NCBI RefSeq assembly: GCF_036002945.1
Contig: NZ_CP108529.1
Span: 2,232,001 to 2,296,000, forward strand
DNA from: Streptomyces sp. NBC_01224
Lineage (GTDB): Bacteria; Actinomycetota; Actinomycetes; Streptomycetales; Streptomycetaceae
DNA length: 64,000 nucleotides
Direction of reading: 5' to 3'
Part shown: in pieces, positions 52,601-60,950 of the stretch
Layout: each line of letters opens with the position of its first letter
Position numbering within the stretch: position 1 is the first letter of the stretch
Notes under the pieces: generated by a model
What the model saw: only the letters and a program-made list of their open reading frames with translations
The model's database searches: none
Told to the model about the DNA's origin: nothing
Position numbers and translations under genes: made by a program

Positions 52601-55153
52601 CTTCGGCCCCTTCGGCGCCTTCTGCACGCCCTTGCGCCACCTGCCGAGCGCCTTCGCCGCTTCCTCCGCGAGCTTCTTCGCCTCCGCCTCGCCCGCGACC
52701 GCGCCCCAGCCGATCGCGGGCAGCAGGAACTGGTGCACCGCACCCTCGGGCAGCGGGCCGTCCCGGAACGGCAGGTCGGTCGGCGGCAGGGTGTTCTTCT
52801 TCGCGAGCCACTGGCCGTCCGTCAGGACGTCGGCCTCGTAGACCTTGCGGCCCGCGCCGATGAGCGAGTTGCCGCGCCGCAGGTGCAGGCCGAACCAGGG
52901 GGCCCGCATGCCCGGGTGCATGGAGTTGAGCCAGAGCGAGACCTCGGCCAGCTCCACCGCCGTGGCGTTGAGGTCGACCCCGTAGGCGTTGTGGAGGGCG
53001 ACGTACGCCTTGGCCTTCTGGAGCTCGATCTGGCGCAGCTCGGGGTCGATGCGACGCCCCAGCTCGTGTTCGCGCCGCCTCAGATACTCGGCGGCCACCT
53101 GGTCGATCGCCTCGTTGAGGAACGCGCCCGAGCCGAGAGCCGGCTCGCAGATCTTCCACTCCAGGAGTTCCCTGGCCGGGGTCCTGGTGTCGTGCTGGTC
53201 CAGGCGGTGCTTGAGGGCCAGTTCGACCGTGACCTCGGTCAATGACTTCGGCGTGTAGTACGAGGCGGAGGTCTGGCGGTCGCGGCCGGCCAGGCGGTAG
53301 ACGAACGTGTCCTTCGGGTGGACCACCCGCTCCGGGCGGCCGGTCTCGGCGTTGGTCCGCTGGACGAAGACCTCGTCCCGGTAGTCCTGGACGCGGGAGG
53401 CGGGGATCATCCAGCTGCCGCCCGAGGGGTCGCCGCCCTTGGCGACTTCGTACAGCTCCTCCTCGGCGATGAAACCGGTGTACGACATCAGGCCCTCGTA
53501 CACCGCGCCGAGCTGGTTGATGCCGAGCTGGGCGTACGAGATGAACCCGCCGCGCTCCCTGCCCCGGCCCTTCGTGAGCATCAGGCGGCGCAGAACCTTG
53601 TGCAGTGTCTCGTTGCGCAGCCGGGTGTCCAGGAACGGGCGGCGGCGCTCGCCCTCGCCGCCCCGGTACGCCGGGTTCTCGATCTGGTCGTCCGAGATGA
53701 GACGGACGGCCTCCTTGGTGAACAGCTCGGAGCGCAGGGCCTCGAAGCGCAGTCCCGCGCTGGTGCTGCGGGCGGCGGCGCGGCGGGCCCGGTCGGCCTC
53801 GCGGACGCGTTCGGTGTGCTCGGCCTGGGTGATCGTGCCGGCGGCGAGGAGTTCGGCCGCCTCCTGCTCGGCCCGGGCGGCCTCGCGGGCGGCGGCCTCG
53901 GCCGTCAGGTCCTCGGGCTCGGTGCCGTAGCGGCGGTGGCCGTTCTCGACCTTGTCGAAGAGCAGGTCCAACGACTCGAACAGGTGGAAGCCGCGCCGGG
54001 AGCGCTCGCCGACGAGGTCGCGCAGGACGAGGTCGCCGAGGCGCTGGAGGCCGTACCCCCGCTCGTACTCCGGGTAGTCGGAGGGCAGGATGCCGAGCGC
54101 GGGGCTGGCCTCGGCGTACAGCAGGAACAGGATCCGGTACAGGTAGCGCAGCGCCTCGCGGCTGAGCTCCTTGGCCAGGCGGGCCGGGTCGTCGAGTTCG
54201 GCCGGGGTGATGCCGTTCTCCGGTTCGCGCAGGCGGTCCAGGACCTCGCCCGCGATCCACTCGACGCTCAGGCGCAGGCCCTCGCGCAGTTCGGTGGAGA
54301 CGCCGACGGCGTGCTTGCCGGACTTGTCGAGGAAGGCGGCGAGCGGTGCGGTGCCACCCTCGGTGGGGACGCGCAGCGAGTCGGCGCCGAACAGCGCGGC
54401 CACCGTGTCGAGTTCGCCGCCGTGGCGGTCGTCGCGGCGGTTGAGCGCCGCGTCGAGGTCGGCGGCCAGGTAGCGGCCCTCGTGCCAGGCGAGGCGGTCG
54501 GCGAGGACGATGACGCCGCCGACGAGCAGCAGGACATAGCGCGGAGGTGTGTCGCAGGCGAAGAGGAAGTCGGTGACGGCCTTGGCGTCCACGAGGATCG
54601 CCGAAGCCTCCAGGGCGACGGGGTGGAGCAGGCGGCCGGCGCCGTCCGGGTCGAGAGCGGCGTCGGGCTCGGTGGTCCAGCCGCAGGAGACGGCGTACAG
54701 GCCGGGTTCCGCGTGGGCGACCTGGACGGTGTACTCGTGGTCGGCGCGGTGGACGGTGACAGTCTGCTCGTGGGCGGCGGTGTAGCCGAGGGCGTGCAGG
54801 GTGTCCAGATGAACTTCGGTGCACCGCTTCTGCCAGCCCTCGGGCTCGGGCGCATCGGGGTCGGCGAGCGCTTCCGCGTCCTCGGCGAGGGCGGCGCGGC
54901 CCGCGAAGTAGGGGCCGCGCAGGGCGCGCAGTCCCTCACGGGGGGTGCGGGCGCGCGGAGGTACGGAGGCGGGGTCGAGGCCCTGGCGCTTGGCGTCCGC
55001 GACGGCGTCGGCGTGGCGGCGGCGTTCCTCCTCCTCGAAGGCGGCCCAGCGGGCGAGGAGGCCGTCCTTGGCTTTGAGATCCTTGGGGAGGACTTCGGCG
55101 AGATAGTGGGCCGAGAGGTAGTCGCCCTGGTTGACCAGCGAGTCGTACGTCAC
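49607..55153 (-). CDS. N6-adenine DNA methyltransferase, DISARM DrmMI/PglX-like
   Basis: A 1848-aa Eco57I-type methyltransferase. After a long N-terminal region, SAM motif I is WKICEPALGSGAFLNEAIDQ near residue 670 and catalytic motif IV is VGNPPWVQPRWEEN near 1174; a YYTPKSLTEVTVELALKHRL block precedes motif I. The C-terminal 600 residues probably recognise DNA. It is predicted to methylate adenine in host DNA, marking self. GTG start with GGAGAA 5 nt upstream, only 1 nt after the helicase stop codon, so the two genes are coupled. The pair matches the DrmD-DrmMI half of class 1 DISARM, but DrmA, DrmB and DrmC are not beside it. Confidence 0.87.
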   Translation of the reverse strand: MTYDSLVNQGDYLSAHYLAEVLPKDLKAKDGLLARWAAFEEEERRRHADAVADAKRQGLDPASVPPRARTPREGLRALRGPYFAGRAALAEDAEALADPDAPEPEGWQKRCTEVHLDTLHALGYTAAHEQTVTVHRADHEYTVQVAHAEPGLYAVSCGWTTEPDAALDPDGAGRLLHPVALEASAILVDAKAVTDFLFACDTPPRYVLLLVGGVIVLADRLAWHEGRYLAADLDAALNRRDDRHGGELDTVAALFGADSLRVPTEGGTAPLAAFLDKSGKHAVGVSTELREGLRLSVEWIAGEVLDRLREPENGITPAELDDPARLAKELSREALRYLYRILFLLYAEASPALGILPSDYPEYERGYGLQRLGDLVLRDLVGERSRRGFHLFESLDLLFDKVENGHRRYGTEPEDLTAEAAAREAARAEQEAAELLAAGTITQAEHTERVREADRARRAAARSTSAGLRFEALRSELFTKEAVRLISDDQIENPAYRGGEGERRRPFLDTRLRNETLHKVLRRLMLTKGRGRERGGFISYAQLGINQLGAVYEGLMSYTGFIAEEELYEVAKGGDPSGGSWMIPASRVQDYRDEVFVQRTNAETGRPERVVHPKDTFVYRLAGRDRQTSASYYTPKSLTEVTVELALKHRLDQHDTRTPARELLEWKICEPALGSGAFLNEAIDQVAAEYLRRREHELGRRIDPELRQIELQKAKAYVALHNAYGVDLNATAVELAEVSLWLNSMHPGMRAPWFGLHLRRGNSLIGAGRKVYEADVLTDGQWLAKKNTLPPTDLPFRDGPLPEGAVHQFLLPAIGWGAVAGEAEAKKLAEEAAKALGRWRKGVQKAPKGPKPFQERGDETDEARQKRYERWRRAAEKTELGRLQGVARRTEFLWSLVATRLELSERTIARRIDVWGADWLEQSSEAADKQKVLDDLTRHGTPYWRLKTVMDAWCALWFWPLDKTGELDGTDSVYGTGGALVDESSVAGLMRGARPAVAAEVPVEPSGPAPGDQLWQATGLFDDPDGEQEELGADAGLATGSKRGSSGRRAQVKDQRRACIPLVTFADWLDFLESVLGKEDLPEGSYLAGIDDLDPDDALELLSDVEDRLEGLLGMDTPARLPFRFPWLSTVEDIAGTTEKDIKAEDGHGFFHWELHFAHVFRGAGGGFDLQVGNPPWVQPRWEENAILAEHEPWFMLTEKPTKAERTRRRDELLASERVRAYLLAELASTSGMAEMLGSGPVYPLLVGTQPDLYRAFMCQTWQHTANNGSVGLVHPDSHFSGDREGRLREAAYTRLRVHGDFVNAGNRFFAPPVGRSSHFGVHIYGQVGEVGFDHLSWLFSVDALRRSADDDGTAPDPGVRYGDSWDERPHRKRIVRVDEATLARWQKLTGDEAQPVRQARLLSPVSTAEVQAIEALADYSLRLAEYEPQISSGYHESGAKAADLIDYNAPDDTGVVRRPADWSEVILKGPQIGLANPMFKQPSQGGGEVLGLNPMTLADDAVPESEYVYVAKPEVYRAAQDVWSDGRTLEQLKASEREVTRARNAAAGRFGVAPADVTDEQVDAELLRRLRRPYTEFYRMAWRKMIAPDTERALYTALLPTGAAHVDALRSAALSGNRSTALLAGFWASLPVDYLLRTVRVRNLDVATARRLPAPTAEHPLAAALLLRTLRLNCLTSAYTELWAELYESTWPGYEPWAVEWPGMQPLHDVGPTWERATPLRSERARRAALVEIDALVAVWLGVSADALAAMYKSRFPIMQDFDAVTWFDAGERKIAGDRYTYGFGQTKEQYDHLLAYNKRERSEPPEGYTAPFYKADREKEMRAAHTYFSARLQEAVDTGKWTPPAR

Positions 55154-55154
55154 G

Positions 55155-58100
55155 TCAGTTCTCCGCCTGGGCGTCGGACGGGTGAGGGTGGGAAGTGAAC
55201 GACTCGGCCGTCAGGTCCGCGTCGTTCCCGGCGCCGGGGGCGTCCGGGTCGCCGGGGCGGTCGAGGACGGCCAGGACGCGCAGCAGCGGACGGCCGGTGG
55301 TGTGCAACTGGTCGAGCAGCCGGGCCAGTTCGTCGGCGGTCTCCTCGACGAGGCGTTCGCGGCGGCCGGTGATGCCGGGCAGCAGGGACTCCGTACGCCA
55401 CTGGGCGACATGGCCGCGGTAGGTGGCGAGCGGCTCGCTGATCTGTTCCTCCCAGGCGGCCCTTCCCGTCTCCAGGTGTGCGCGGGCCGCGGCGACGGCG
55501 GCCGGCACGAGGGCCTGGAGCCGGTCCGGGTCACGCGGCCCGCCGGTGCGGGCGAGCCTCGGGCCGACCTTCGCGTCGCGCAGCGCGTCCGCCATGGGAC
55601 GCACCTCGGGTGTCCCGGTGCCGTCGGCGTCGAGCCCGGTCACGGCCATCCACCGCACCACGGTGGGGCGGCCGAGAGCGTTGGAGTGGATGCCCTGGAC
55701 GAGGAACACGGGCCCCTCGACGTGAGGTGTGGTGATGACCGGGGCCTCCTGCCTGCCGAACTCGACGAGGACCTTGTCCGTCAGCCACTCCACCACCGGG
55801 TGGATGTCGGTGAGGAAGGACACCTCCGGCCACATGGTGCCGCTGCTCTCCCTGGCCTCCGTGAGCTTGCGCTGCGCGAGGGCGCGGTCGAAGGTGACCA
55901 GCATCCGCTCGGCGACACGCTGCTCCTTCAGGTAGGAGGGCGGCAGCGCCTTGAGGCGGTGCAGCAGATCGGGGGCCAGGGCCGGGGAGAGCGAGAAGTA
56001 CGCGCCGCCCTTGGCGTCGGTGCCGGACGCCAGGCCGATCAGCTCCTGGGCGCGGTCCTCGTAGACCTCGTCGAGAGCGGTGTCGACGAAGTCGGCCGTG
56101 TCCCCCTCGAAGAGGGAGATCAGCTCGGCGCGTGCGGGCAGCTCCTGCTCGGTGATCGTGCCCACCTGGCCGAAGAGGTCGGCTAGGGCGGTGTCCTCGG
56201 CCGGGGCGGACTCCAGGAAGTCCTCGACCGTGCCGCCGCGGACCAGTTCCCTGATGAGCCGGCGCTCCTCCTCCTCGGCCCGGTAAAGGCCGGACACGGC
56301 CTCGGCCGTCCCGTCCAGCTTGTGCGCCTCCTCCTCCCGGAGGAGCAGCTTCTCGGCGACCGTTCGGTCGTCTTTGGCACCGGGGATCGCGGAGGTGAGG
56401 ATCAGGGCTCGGAACTGGGGCTCGTGCTTCTGCCCGTACCGGTCGATACGGCCGTTGCGCTGCTCGATGCGGATCAGCGACCACGGGATGTCGTAGTGGA
56501 TCAGGTGGTGGCACTGGCGGTGCAGGTTGACGCCCTCGGAGGCGACGTCGCCGGTGAACAGCAGCCGGACCGCGTTGTCGGCCAGGCCGAACGCCTCCAG
56601 GACTTTGGCCTGCTCGTCGTCGCTGAGGCCGCCGTGCATGACGGTGACGGCCTTCGCCGTGCCGTCGGCCCCGACCGGGAAGCCGAGGCGGGCCGGAACG
56701 ACCTCGGCCAGCCAGGTGAGTGTACGGACGCGTTCGGAGAAGACCACGGCCCGGGTCGCGGACCGGGGTCCCACGCCGATTTCCTTCAACTGCTCCACGA
56801 GCGCGTCGAGTTTGGCGGAGTCGCCGGGTGCGGTGCCGTCGCCCATGTCCGCGACGATCTCCCGCAGCCGGGCCAGGGCAGCCTGCTCCGGGACGATGGC
56901 CGGGTCGGGCCGCAGCCCCTTCTCCCCGGCTTTGCGGATCCGCTCGCCGAGCGTGGCGACACGGTTGTCGACCGTCTCACCGAGTGCGACATGGGAGGAC
57001 AGGAACGTCTTGAGCAGGTTGTAGGCGAAGAGCTGCTCGGTGGCGACCGAGGTGCGGTCCTGCTCGGCCGTGCCGAACTCCGTACTTACCTGTGGGGCGG
57101 GGAGCCAGTGCTCGGCGAGCTCGGCGAAGATCCGCTCCTCCGCCTCACCGGCGCCGCAGTGGAGGGAGACGGTGGGGCCGCGGTCGGGCCACTCGGTGCC
57201 CATCTCGTCCCGCACCTCGGGACTGATCTTGGTCCGCCGGATGTAGAGGTGGCCGAGGTCCTCGGCCGGGTCGTAGTGGTCGGGGTCGGCGATGGCGGCC
57301 GGGTCGAGGAGCGAGATCAGGTCGGCGAAGGAGCGCTTGTCACCGTTGTGCGGGGTGGCGCTGGCGAGCAGCAGGGCGTCCGTGCGCGGGGCGAGGATCT
57401 CGGCGAGGGCGCGCCGCTGACTGCCGGGGTTGATCAGGTTGTGCGACTCGTCGATGACGACGGCGTCCCAGCGGATGCGCTCCAGGTGGTGCCGGTACTG
57501 GCCGATGTTCTTGAGCGTGTCGACGGAGATGATCACGCGCTTGTAGTGCGTGAACGGGTTCCGGCCGGCCGGGATCTCGCGCTGGATGCGTTGGATGCCG
57601 AGGGAGTCGAGCCGCACGAGCGGGATCGAGAAGCGGGTCCACAGCTCGTGCTGGAACTGTTCCAGGATGCTCTGCGGGGTCACGATCAGGAGGCGCTCGC
57701 CTCGGCCGCGGCGGATGAGCTCCGCGAGGGTCAGGCCGATCTCGAGCGTCTTGCCGAGGCCCACGACGTCGGCGATCAGGACCCGGGGCCGGAGGTTGCG
57801 CATGGACAGGGCGAGCTCGGCGGGGCGTTGCTGGTAGACGAGCGGGTCGAGCAGGAAGCGGTCGGCGAGGGCCAGTCCCCGCTCGGACTGGGGCAGCGGC
57901 GTCTTGCGCAGAATCGCTTCGAGGAAGAGGCGGCTGCGCCGGAAGTACGAGGAGGTGTCGGGGACCAGGCGGGTCTTCTCCGGGTCGAGCAGCTCCACGC
58001 GGTCGATCCCGCTGAAGAAGACGGCTTCCTCGTCGCGGACGAACTCCGAGACGCCGACCGCGTCGATCCGCTCACCGTCGTGATCGGTCGGGGCGGTGTT

Positions 58101-58187
58101 GCGGACCAGCCACTCCTCGTCGCGTACAAGGATCTGCGCCCCCGGCGGGAACCGGGTCTCCCTCGGCTTCGCCCCGTGGTCGGTCAC
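55155..58187 (-). CDS. SNF2/HepA-like helicase, DISARM DrmD-like
   Basis: A 1010-aa superfamily 2 helicase. Motor motifs: ADVVGLGKTLEIGLTLAELI near residue 145, DAVVIDESHNLINPG near 250, SATPHNGDKRSF, GDVASEGVNLHRQCHHLIHY near 555 and RIEQRNGRIDRYGQ near 577. It ends in a long helical region. The GTG at 58187 is chosen because GGAGG lies 8 nt upstream; a longer frame to 58253 has no ribosome site. It is the first gene of the coupled pair with the methyltransferase. In DISARM, DrmD is the SNF2-type component of class 1 systems. Confidence 0.88.
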   Translation of the reverse strand: MTDHGAKPRETRFPPGAQILVRDEEWLVRNTAPTDHDGERIDAVGVSEFVRDEEAVFFSGIDRVELLDPEKTRLVPDTSSYFRRSRLFLEAILRKTPLPQSERGLALADRFLLDPLVYQQRPAELALSMRNLRPRVLIADVVGLGKTLEIGLTLAELIRRGRGERLLIVTPQSILEQFQHELWTRFSIPLVRLDSLGIQRIQREIPAGRNPFTHYKRVIISVDTLKNIGQYRHHLERIRWDAVVIDESHNLINPGSQRRALAEILAPRTDALLLASATPHNGDKRSFADLISLLDPAAIADPDHYDPAEDLGHLYIRRTKISPEVRDEMGTEWPDRGPTVSLHCGAGEAEERIFAELAEHWLPAPQVSTEFGTAEQDRTSVATEQLFAYNLLKTFLSSHVALGETVDNRVATLGERIRKAGEKGLRPDPAIVPEQAALARLREIVADMGDGTAPGDSAKLDALVEQLKEIGVGPRSATRAVVFSERVRTLTWLAEVVPARLGFPVGADGTAKAVTVMHGGLSDDEQAKVLEAFGLADNAVRLLFTGDVASEGVNLHRQCHHLIHYDIPWSLIRIEQRNGRIDRYGQKHEPQFRALILTSAIPGAKDDRTVAEKLLLREEEAHKLDGTAEAVSGLYRAEEEERRLIRELVRGGTVEDFLESAPAEDTALADLFGQVGTITEQELPARAELISLFEGDTADFVDTALDEVYEDRAQELIGLASGTDAKGGAYFSLSPALAPDLLHRLKALPPSYLKEQRVAERMLVTFDRALAQRKLTEARESSGTMWPEVSFLTDIHPVVEWLTDKVLVEFGRQEAPVITTPHVEGPVFLVQGIHSNALGRPTVVRWMAVTGLDADGTGTPEVRPMADALRDAKVGPRLARTGGPRDPDRLQALVPAAVAAARAHLETGRAAWEEQISEPLATYRGHVAQWRTESLLPGITGRRERLVEETADELARLLDQLHTTGRPLLRVLAVLDRPGDPDAPGAGNDADLTAESFTSHPHPSDAQAEN

Positions 58188-58293
58188 CCGTCGTCCCTCC
58201 GTTGTCGCCTGCGTCGTGCGGCCCTGCGACGCCAAGTCTGTCACGTGGGGCAAGGCCGGCCGGCCGGGCTTCCGAGAGGGGTGATGTCACAGC

Positions 58294-59487
58294 TCAGAAG
58301 CGTGCCTCCCGGGCATAGGCGGCACGGATCCGCTCGGCGATCCGCAGGGGCGCTGCGGGGCGGACGGCAGTGGCCGCACGGCCTCGGGGCGGGGTTCCGC
58401 CAGGCCCGGGAACCGCCCCCGACGGTGCGGCGAGGACAGCATCCTCGGGTTCCTCGCCGGGCTCTGTGCCGATGCCAGGCCGCTCGGCTCCGGCCGTCGC
58501 CGGTGCGCCGGTCTCCTCGTCGTCCTCGGCCGCTGCCGCGTCGACGGTGGTGGGTGTGTAGGCCGCGTCGCCGCTGCCGGGGTCGAAAGCGGGTGGGGGC
58601 AGTTGCGGCACCACGATCTCGGGGGTCAGGCCGGCGAGCCGGCGCTTGGCCTGGAGGGCGGTCAGGCCCAGACCGTGGATGACCCGCACGAGCCTCTCGA
58701 TGACCTGCGGCAGCGTCGGCCGGGCCGCAGGGTCCAGCGCCAGCATGTCCGTGACCAGGCCCTCCAGTTCCGGGGGCAGGCCGGTCAGGTCGGGCGGCGT
58801 CGCGGGGTCCTCGATCTTCAGCGCGACGGCCTGCCAGGTCGGCCCTTCGTACGGGTAGTGTCCGGCCGCGGCGAACAGCAGCACCGCGCCCAGCGCGTAG
58901 ACATCGGCCGACCGCTCCAGCTGGTGCTCGCCCCGGGCCTGTTCCGGCGGCATGCACAACACGCTGCCGACGACGAAGCCGGTCGCCGTCAGCATGGTGC
59001 GACGCTCGGCGAGCACGGCGAGGCCGAAGTCGATCACTTTGGGACCGTACTCGGACAGCAGGATGTTCTGCGGTTTCAGGTCACGGTGGAGCAGTCCCGC
59101 ATCGTGGACCGTGCCGAGGCCCTCGGCCAGCAGCGCCCCGAGACTGGCGGTCTCGGCGAGAGGGAGGGGGCCGTGCCCGGCGACGTAGGTGCGCAGATCC
59201 GGGCCGGGGACGTATTCCACGGCGAGCCAGGGCTGCTCCGCGGCCGCGTCGGCGCCCACGAAGCCCGCGACGAACGGCCCGTACACGGTGCGCATGCTGT
59301 CCACTTCGGACAGGAACCGGGCACGGGTGTCCTCGTCGAGCACGGAGGCCTTGATGACCTTCACCGCGGCCTGATGACCGGCCGCGGATTCACCGAGAAA
59401 CACTTGGCCCATACCGCCGGCCCCGATCCGGCAAACGAGCGCAAAGCCCCCGATCGACTTCGGGTCGTTGTCTCTAAGTGGTTCCAC
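58294..59487 (-). CDS. Ser/Thr protein kinase (PknB-like), soluble
   Basis: A 397-aa eukaryotic-like kinase: Gly-rich loop IGAGGMGQVFLG, Lys43 (AVKVIK), catalytic HRDLKPQN (Asp136), DFGLA (Asp153) and PEQARG in the activation segment. Residues 285-397 are an acidic and Pro-rich tail without a membrane helix, so it is cytoplasmic, unlike PknB with PASTA repeats. GTG start with GGGGGAGG about 9 nt upstream. It lies 106 bp upstream of the helicase gene in the same orientation and could regulate the DISARM-like pair; kinases also accompany Pgl/BREX-2 systems. That link is inference. Confidence 0.92.
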   Translation of the reverse strand: MEPLRDNDPKSIGGFALVCRIGAGGMGQVFLGESAAGHQAAVKVIKASVLDEDTRARFLSEVDSMRTVYGPFVAGFVGADAAAEQPWLAVEYVPGPDLRTYVAGHGPLPLAETASLGALLAEGLGTVHDAGLLHRDLKPQNILLSEYGPKVIDFGLAVLAERRTMLTATGFVVGSVLCMPPEQARGEHQLERSADVYALGAVLLFAAAGHYPYEGPTWQAVALKIEDPATPPDLTGLPPELEGLVTDMLALDPAARPTLPQVIERLVRVIHGLGLTALQAKRRLAGLTPEIVVPQLPPPAFDPGSGDAAYTPTTVDAAAAEDDEETGAPATAGAERPGIGTEPGEEPEDAVLAAPSGAVPGPGGTPPRGRAATAVRPAAPLRIAERIRAAYAREARF

Positions 59488-59918
59488 GGCGCTACGCCTC
59501 CCCCTGTATGGCTTGCAACCACGGCTCTGGACTGCGGGCAGACCCGGACCGGAGTCAGTCTATGCAAGCCCGCACTTCCCCTGTGCTGCCTCTTCGGGCG
59601 GGTGCCCGCGCGACGGGAGCAGCGGGCGGGGGTCGCGACTTGAGCGGTGAATGCATCTGCCGTCTCTGGACCACAGCACCAATCGCGAATGTCCAGCCGC
59701 GTGGCCTCAGGCCTCGCCGGTCTCGGCTTCCGACACCCTTCAAAACAACCGACGCCGCCCTCAAAGGAACGGGCGCGGGGTGCCGATGAGGTCGGTTACT
59801 ACGGCGAAGAATCGCTCGTCGACGGTGTCTTGAGGGGTGCTGGCCGAGAGGATACGTTCCGTCTGGGTGAGGGGGGCGGAGCCCGTCGTGGTCCCAAGTG
59901 AGGGCAACCGAGTTGGCC
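59488..59918. other. Intergenic, no gene recognised
   Basis: About 430 bp. A minus-strand frame ending at 59761 reads TQTERILSASTPQDTVDERF before a short tail and has protein-like composition, but no start and no known relatives; a small remnant is possible. The divergent or upstream promoter of the kinase gene must lie near 59500-59600. Confidence 0.35.
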
Positions 59919-60003
59919 TGAAGTTCCCCCGCTGAACTGGACTGCTTCCTCCGGGACTCAACCGTCCCAGTATCAGGCTGTCCAGTTCAGCGGGGGAACT
60001 TCA
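59919..60003. repeat. 24-bp inverted repeat with internal hairpin
   Basis: A perfect 24-bp inverted repeat (59919-59942 with 59980-60003) flanks 37 bp, in which GGGAC/GTCCC forms a second small stem. The arms contain GTTCCCCCGCTGAACTGG. It is too long and too exact for an ordinary terminator and could be a small non-autonomous mobile element or a recombination site. It lies about 100 bp beyond the diiron-protein gene's stop codon. Confidence 0.8.
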
Positions 60004-60099
60004 TTCATCAGGCTTCTGGGACGGTCGCCCCGGGCGGTGGAAAACGCGATCCTGTCCGTATTCACCGCGCTCGCAGTCTTCCTGCTCGCCCAGCCGTGA

Positions 60100-60810
60100 T
60101 CAGTTTTGCTGTGAACGACCCAGTTCGGACAGATCGCTGTAGAGGCGGTTCAGCGCGTACGCGCCCAGGCCGAGGCCCTGGTCGATTCGGCGTCGTGCGG
60201 CTGGGTTTCGGTAGTGGGGTTCCAGCAGCAGGAAGAAGTCCTCTGCGTGTTGTTCGTCGATTTCGGAGTGGAGGCCGTAGTGCATCAGGTCGGCTTGAGC
60301 GACCCAACCGCGGTTCACAGCCGCGTTGCCCGTGATGGCCGATACCGAGGCGAATGCGTACTCGATCGCGCCCATGCAGCCAATTCCTACCTGCGGGTCC
60401 TCCAACGTACACACCGCACTGAGAACGCTGTTGTACGCGTGGACGGCCGGCATCATCTTCAGGCCGTTCAGCCGTACGGTGTCGCTGCCGATGCTGGCCA
60501 GAAATCCGCGGAAGGTCTCGTGATGGAATTCCTGGGGGCGGAATCCGCCGTGTTCTTCCACGACATTGCCCAGGATGCCGATGCGATCCGCGGGGTGCTC
60601 GATCCGGGACACCAGCGCAGCCATCGGACGGGCGAAGTAGGTGACGGCGAAACCTAGTTGCTCCTGGCTTGTGCGGAAGTTCTCCAACGACATGCTTCCG
60701 TCTACCAGCGTTCGGAAGTACGGATTGTTCAGGACACCGGTCTCGGCCACGATGTGCTTGGCGTGCGCTGTCACCAGCGGGGCCTTGGTTGTCCGCAGAT
60801 GGGTGGTCAC
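60100..60810 (-). CDS. Heme-oxygenase-like diiron protein (TenA/PqqC/CADD fold)
   Basis: A 236-aa all-helical protein of the heme-oxygenase-like diiron oxidase/oxygenase (HDO) group. The second ligand set is clear: Glu150 (CMGAIEYAFASVSA) and His181-x3-Asp185-x2-His188 (YGLHSEIDEQHAEDF), the same spacing as in CADD and SznF. The first set is probably Glu85/86 (NVVEEHGGF) with His96/97 (FHHETF). Such enzymes use oxygen to modify amino acids or fatty acids in natural-product pathways. GTG start with GGAGAAG upstream. It is downstream of and co-oriented with the EF-hand gene, 140 bp away. Substrate unknown. Confidence 0.82.
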   Translation of the reverse strand: MTTHLRTTKAPLVTAHAKHIVAETGVLNNPYFRTLVDGSMSLENFRTSQEQLGFAVTYFARPMAALVSRIEHPADRIGILGNVVEEHGGFRPQEFHHETFRGFLASIGSDTVRLNGLKMMPAVHAYNSVLSAVCTLEDPQVGIGCMGAIEYAFASVSAITGNAAVNRGWVAQADLMHYGLHSEIDEQHAEDFFLLLEPHYRNPAARRRIDQGLGLGAYALNRLYSDLSELGRSQQN

Positions 60811-60950
60811 GGTCGCTTCTCCTGGCGTGTTGTTCCTGAGCGCGGCTCGATGCGGGACCGGCGGAGCCCCTCTGATCGCCGGTGCCGAGTGGAATCAGCA
60901 TACGACGGTGAGGGGCTCTGGACGAGAGGACGCTGTCCGGTTCTGTCGGC

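Noticed and set aside
51041..55198. Plus-strand frames of 734 and 626 codons opposite the methyltransferase
   Set aside because: Shadow frames with Val/Arg/Gly bias and no domain, opposite the SAM and NPPW motifs.
58294..59487. Calling the kinase PglW of a Pgl/BREX-2 system
   Set aside because: PglW is much larger with a nuclease-related domain, and no PglZ or PglY gene is present.
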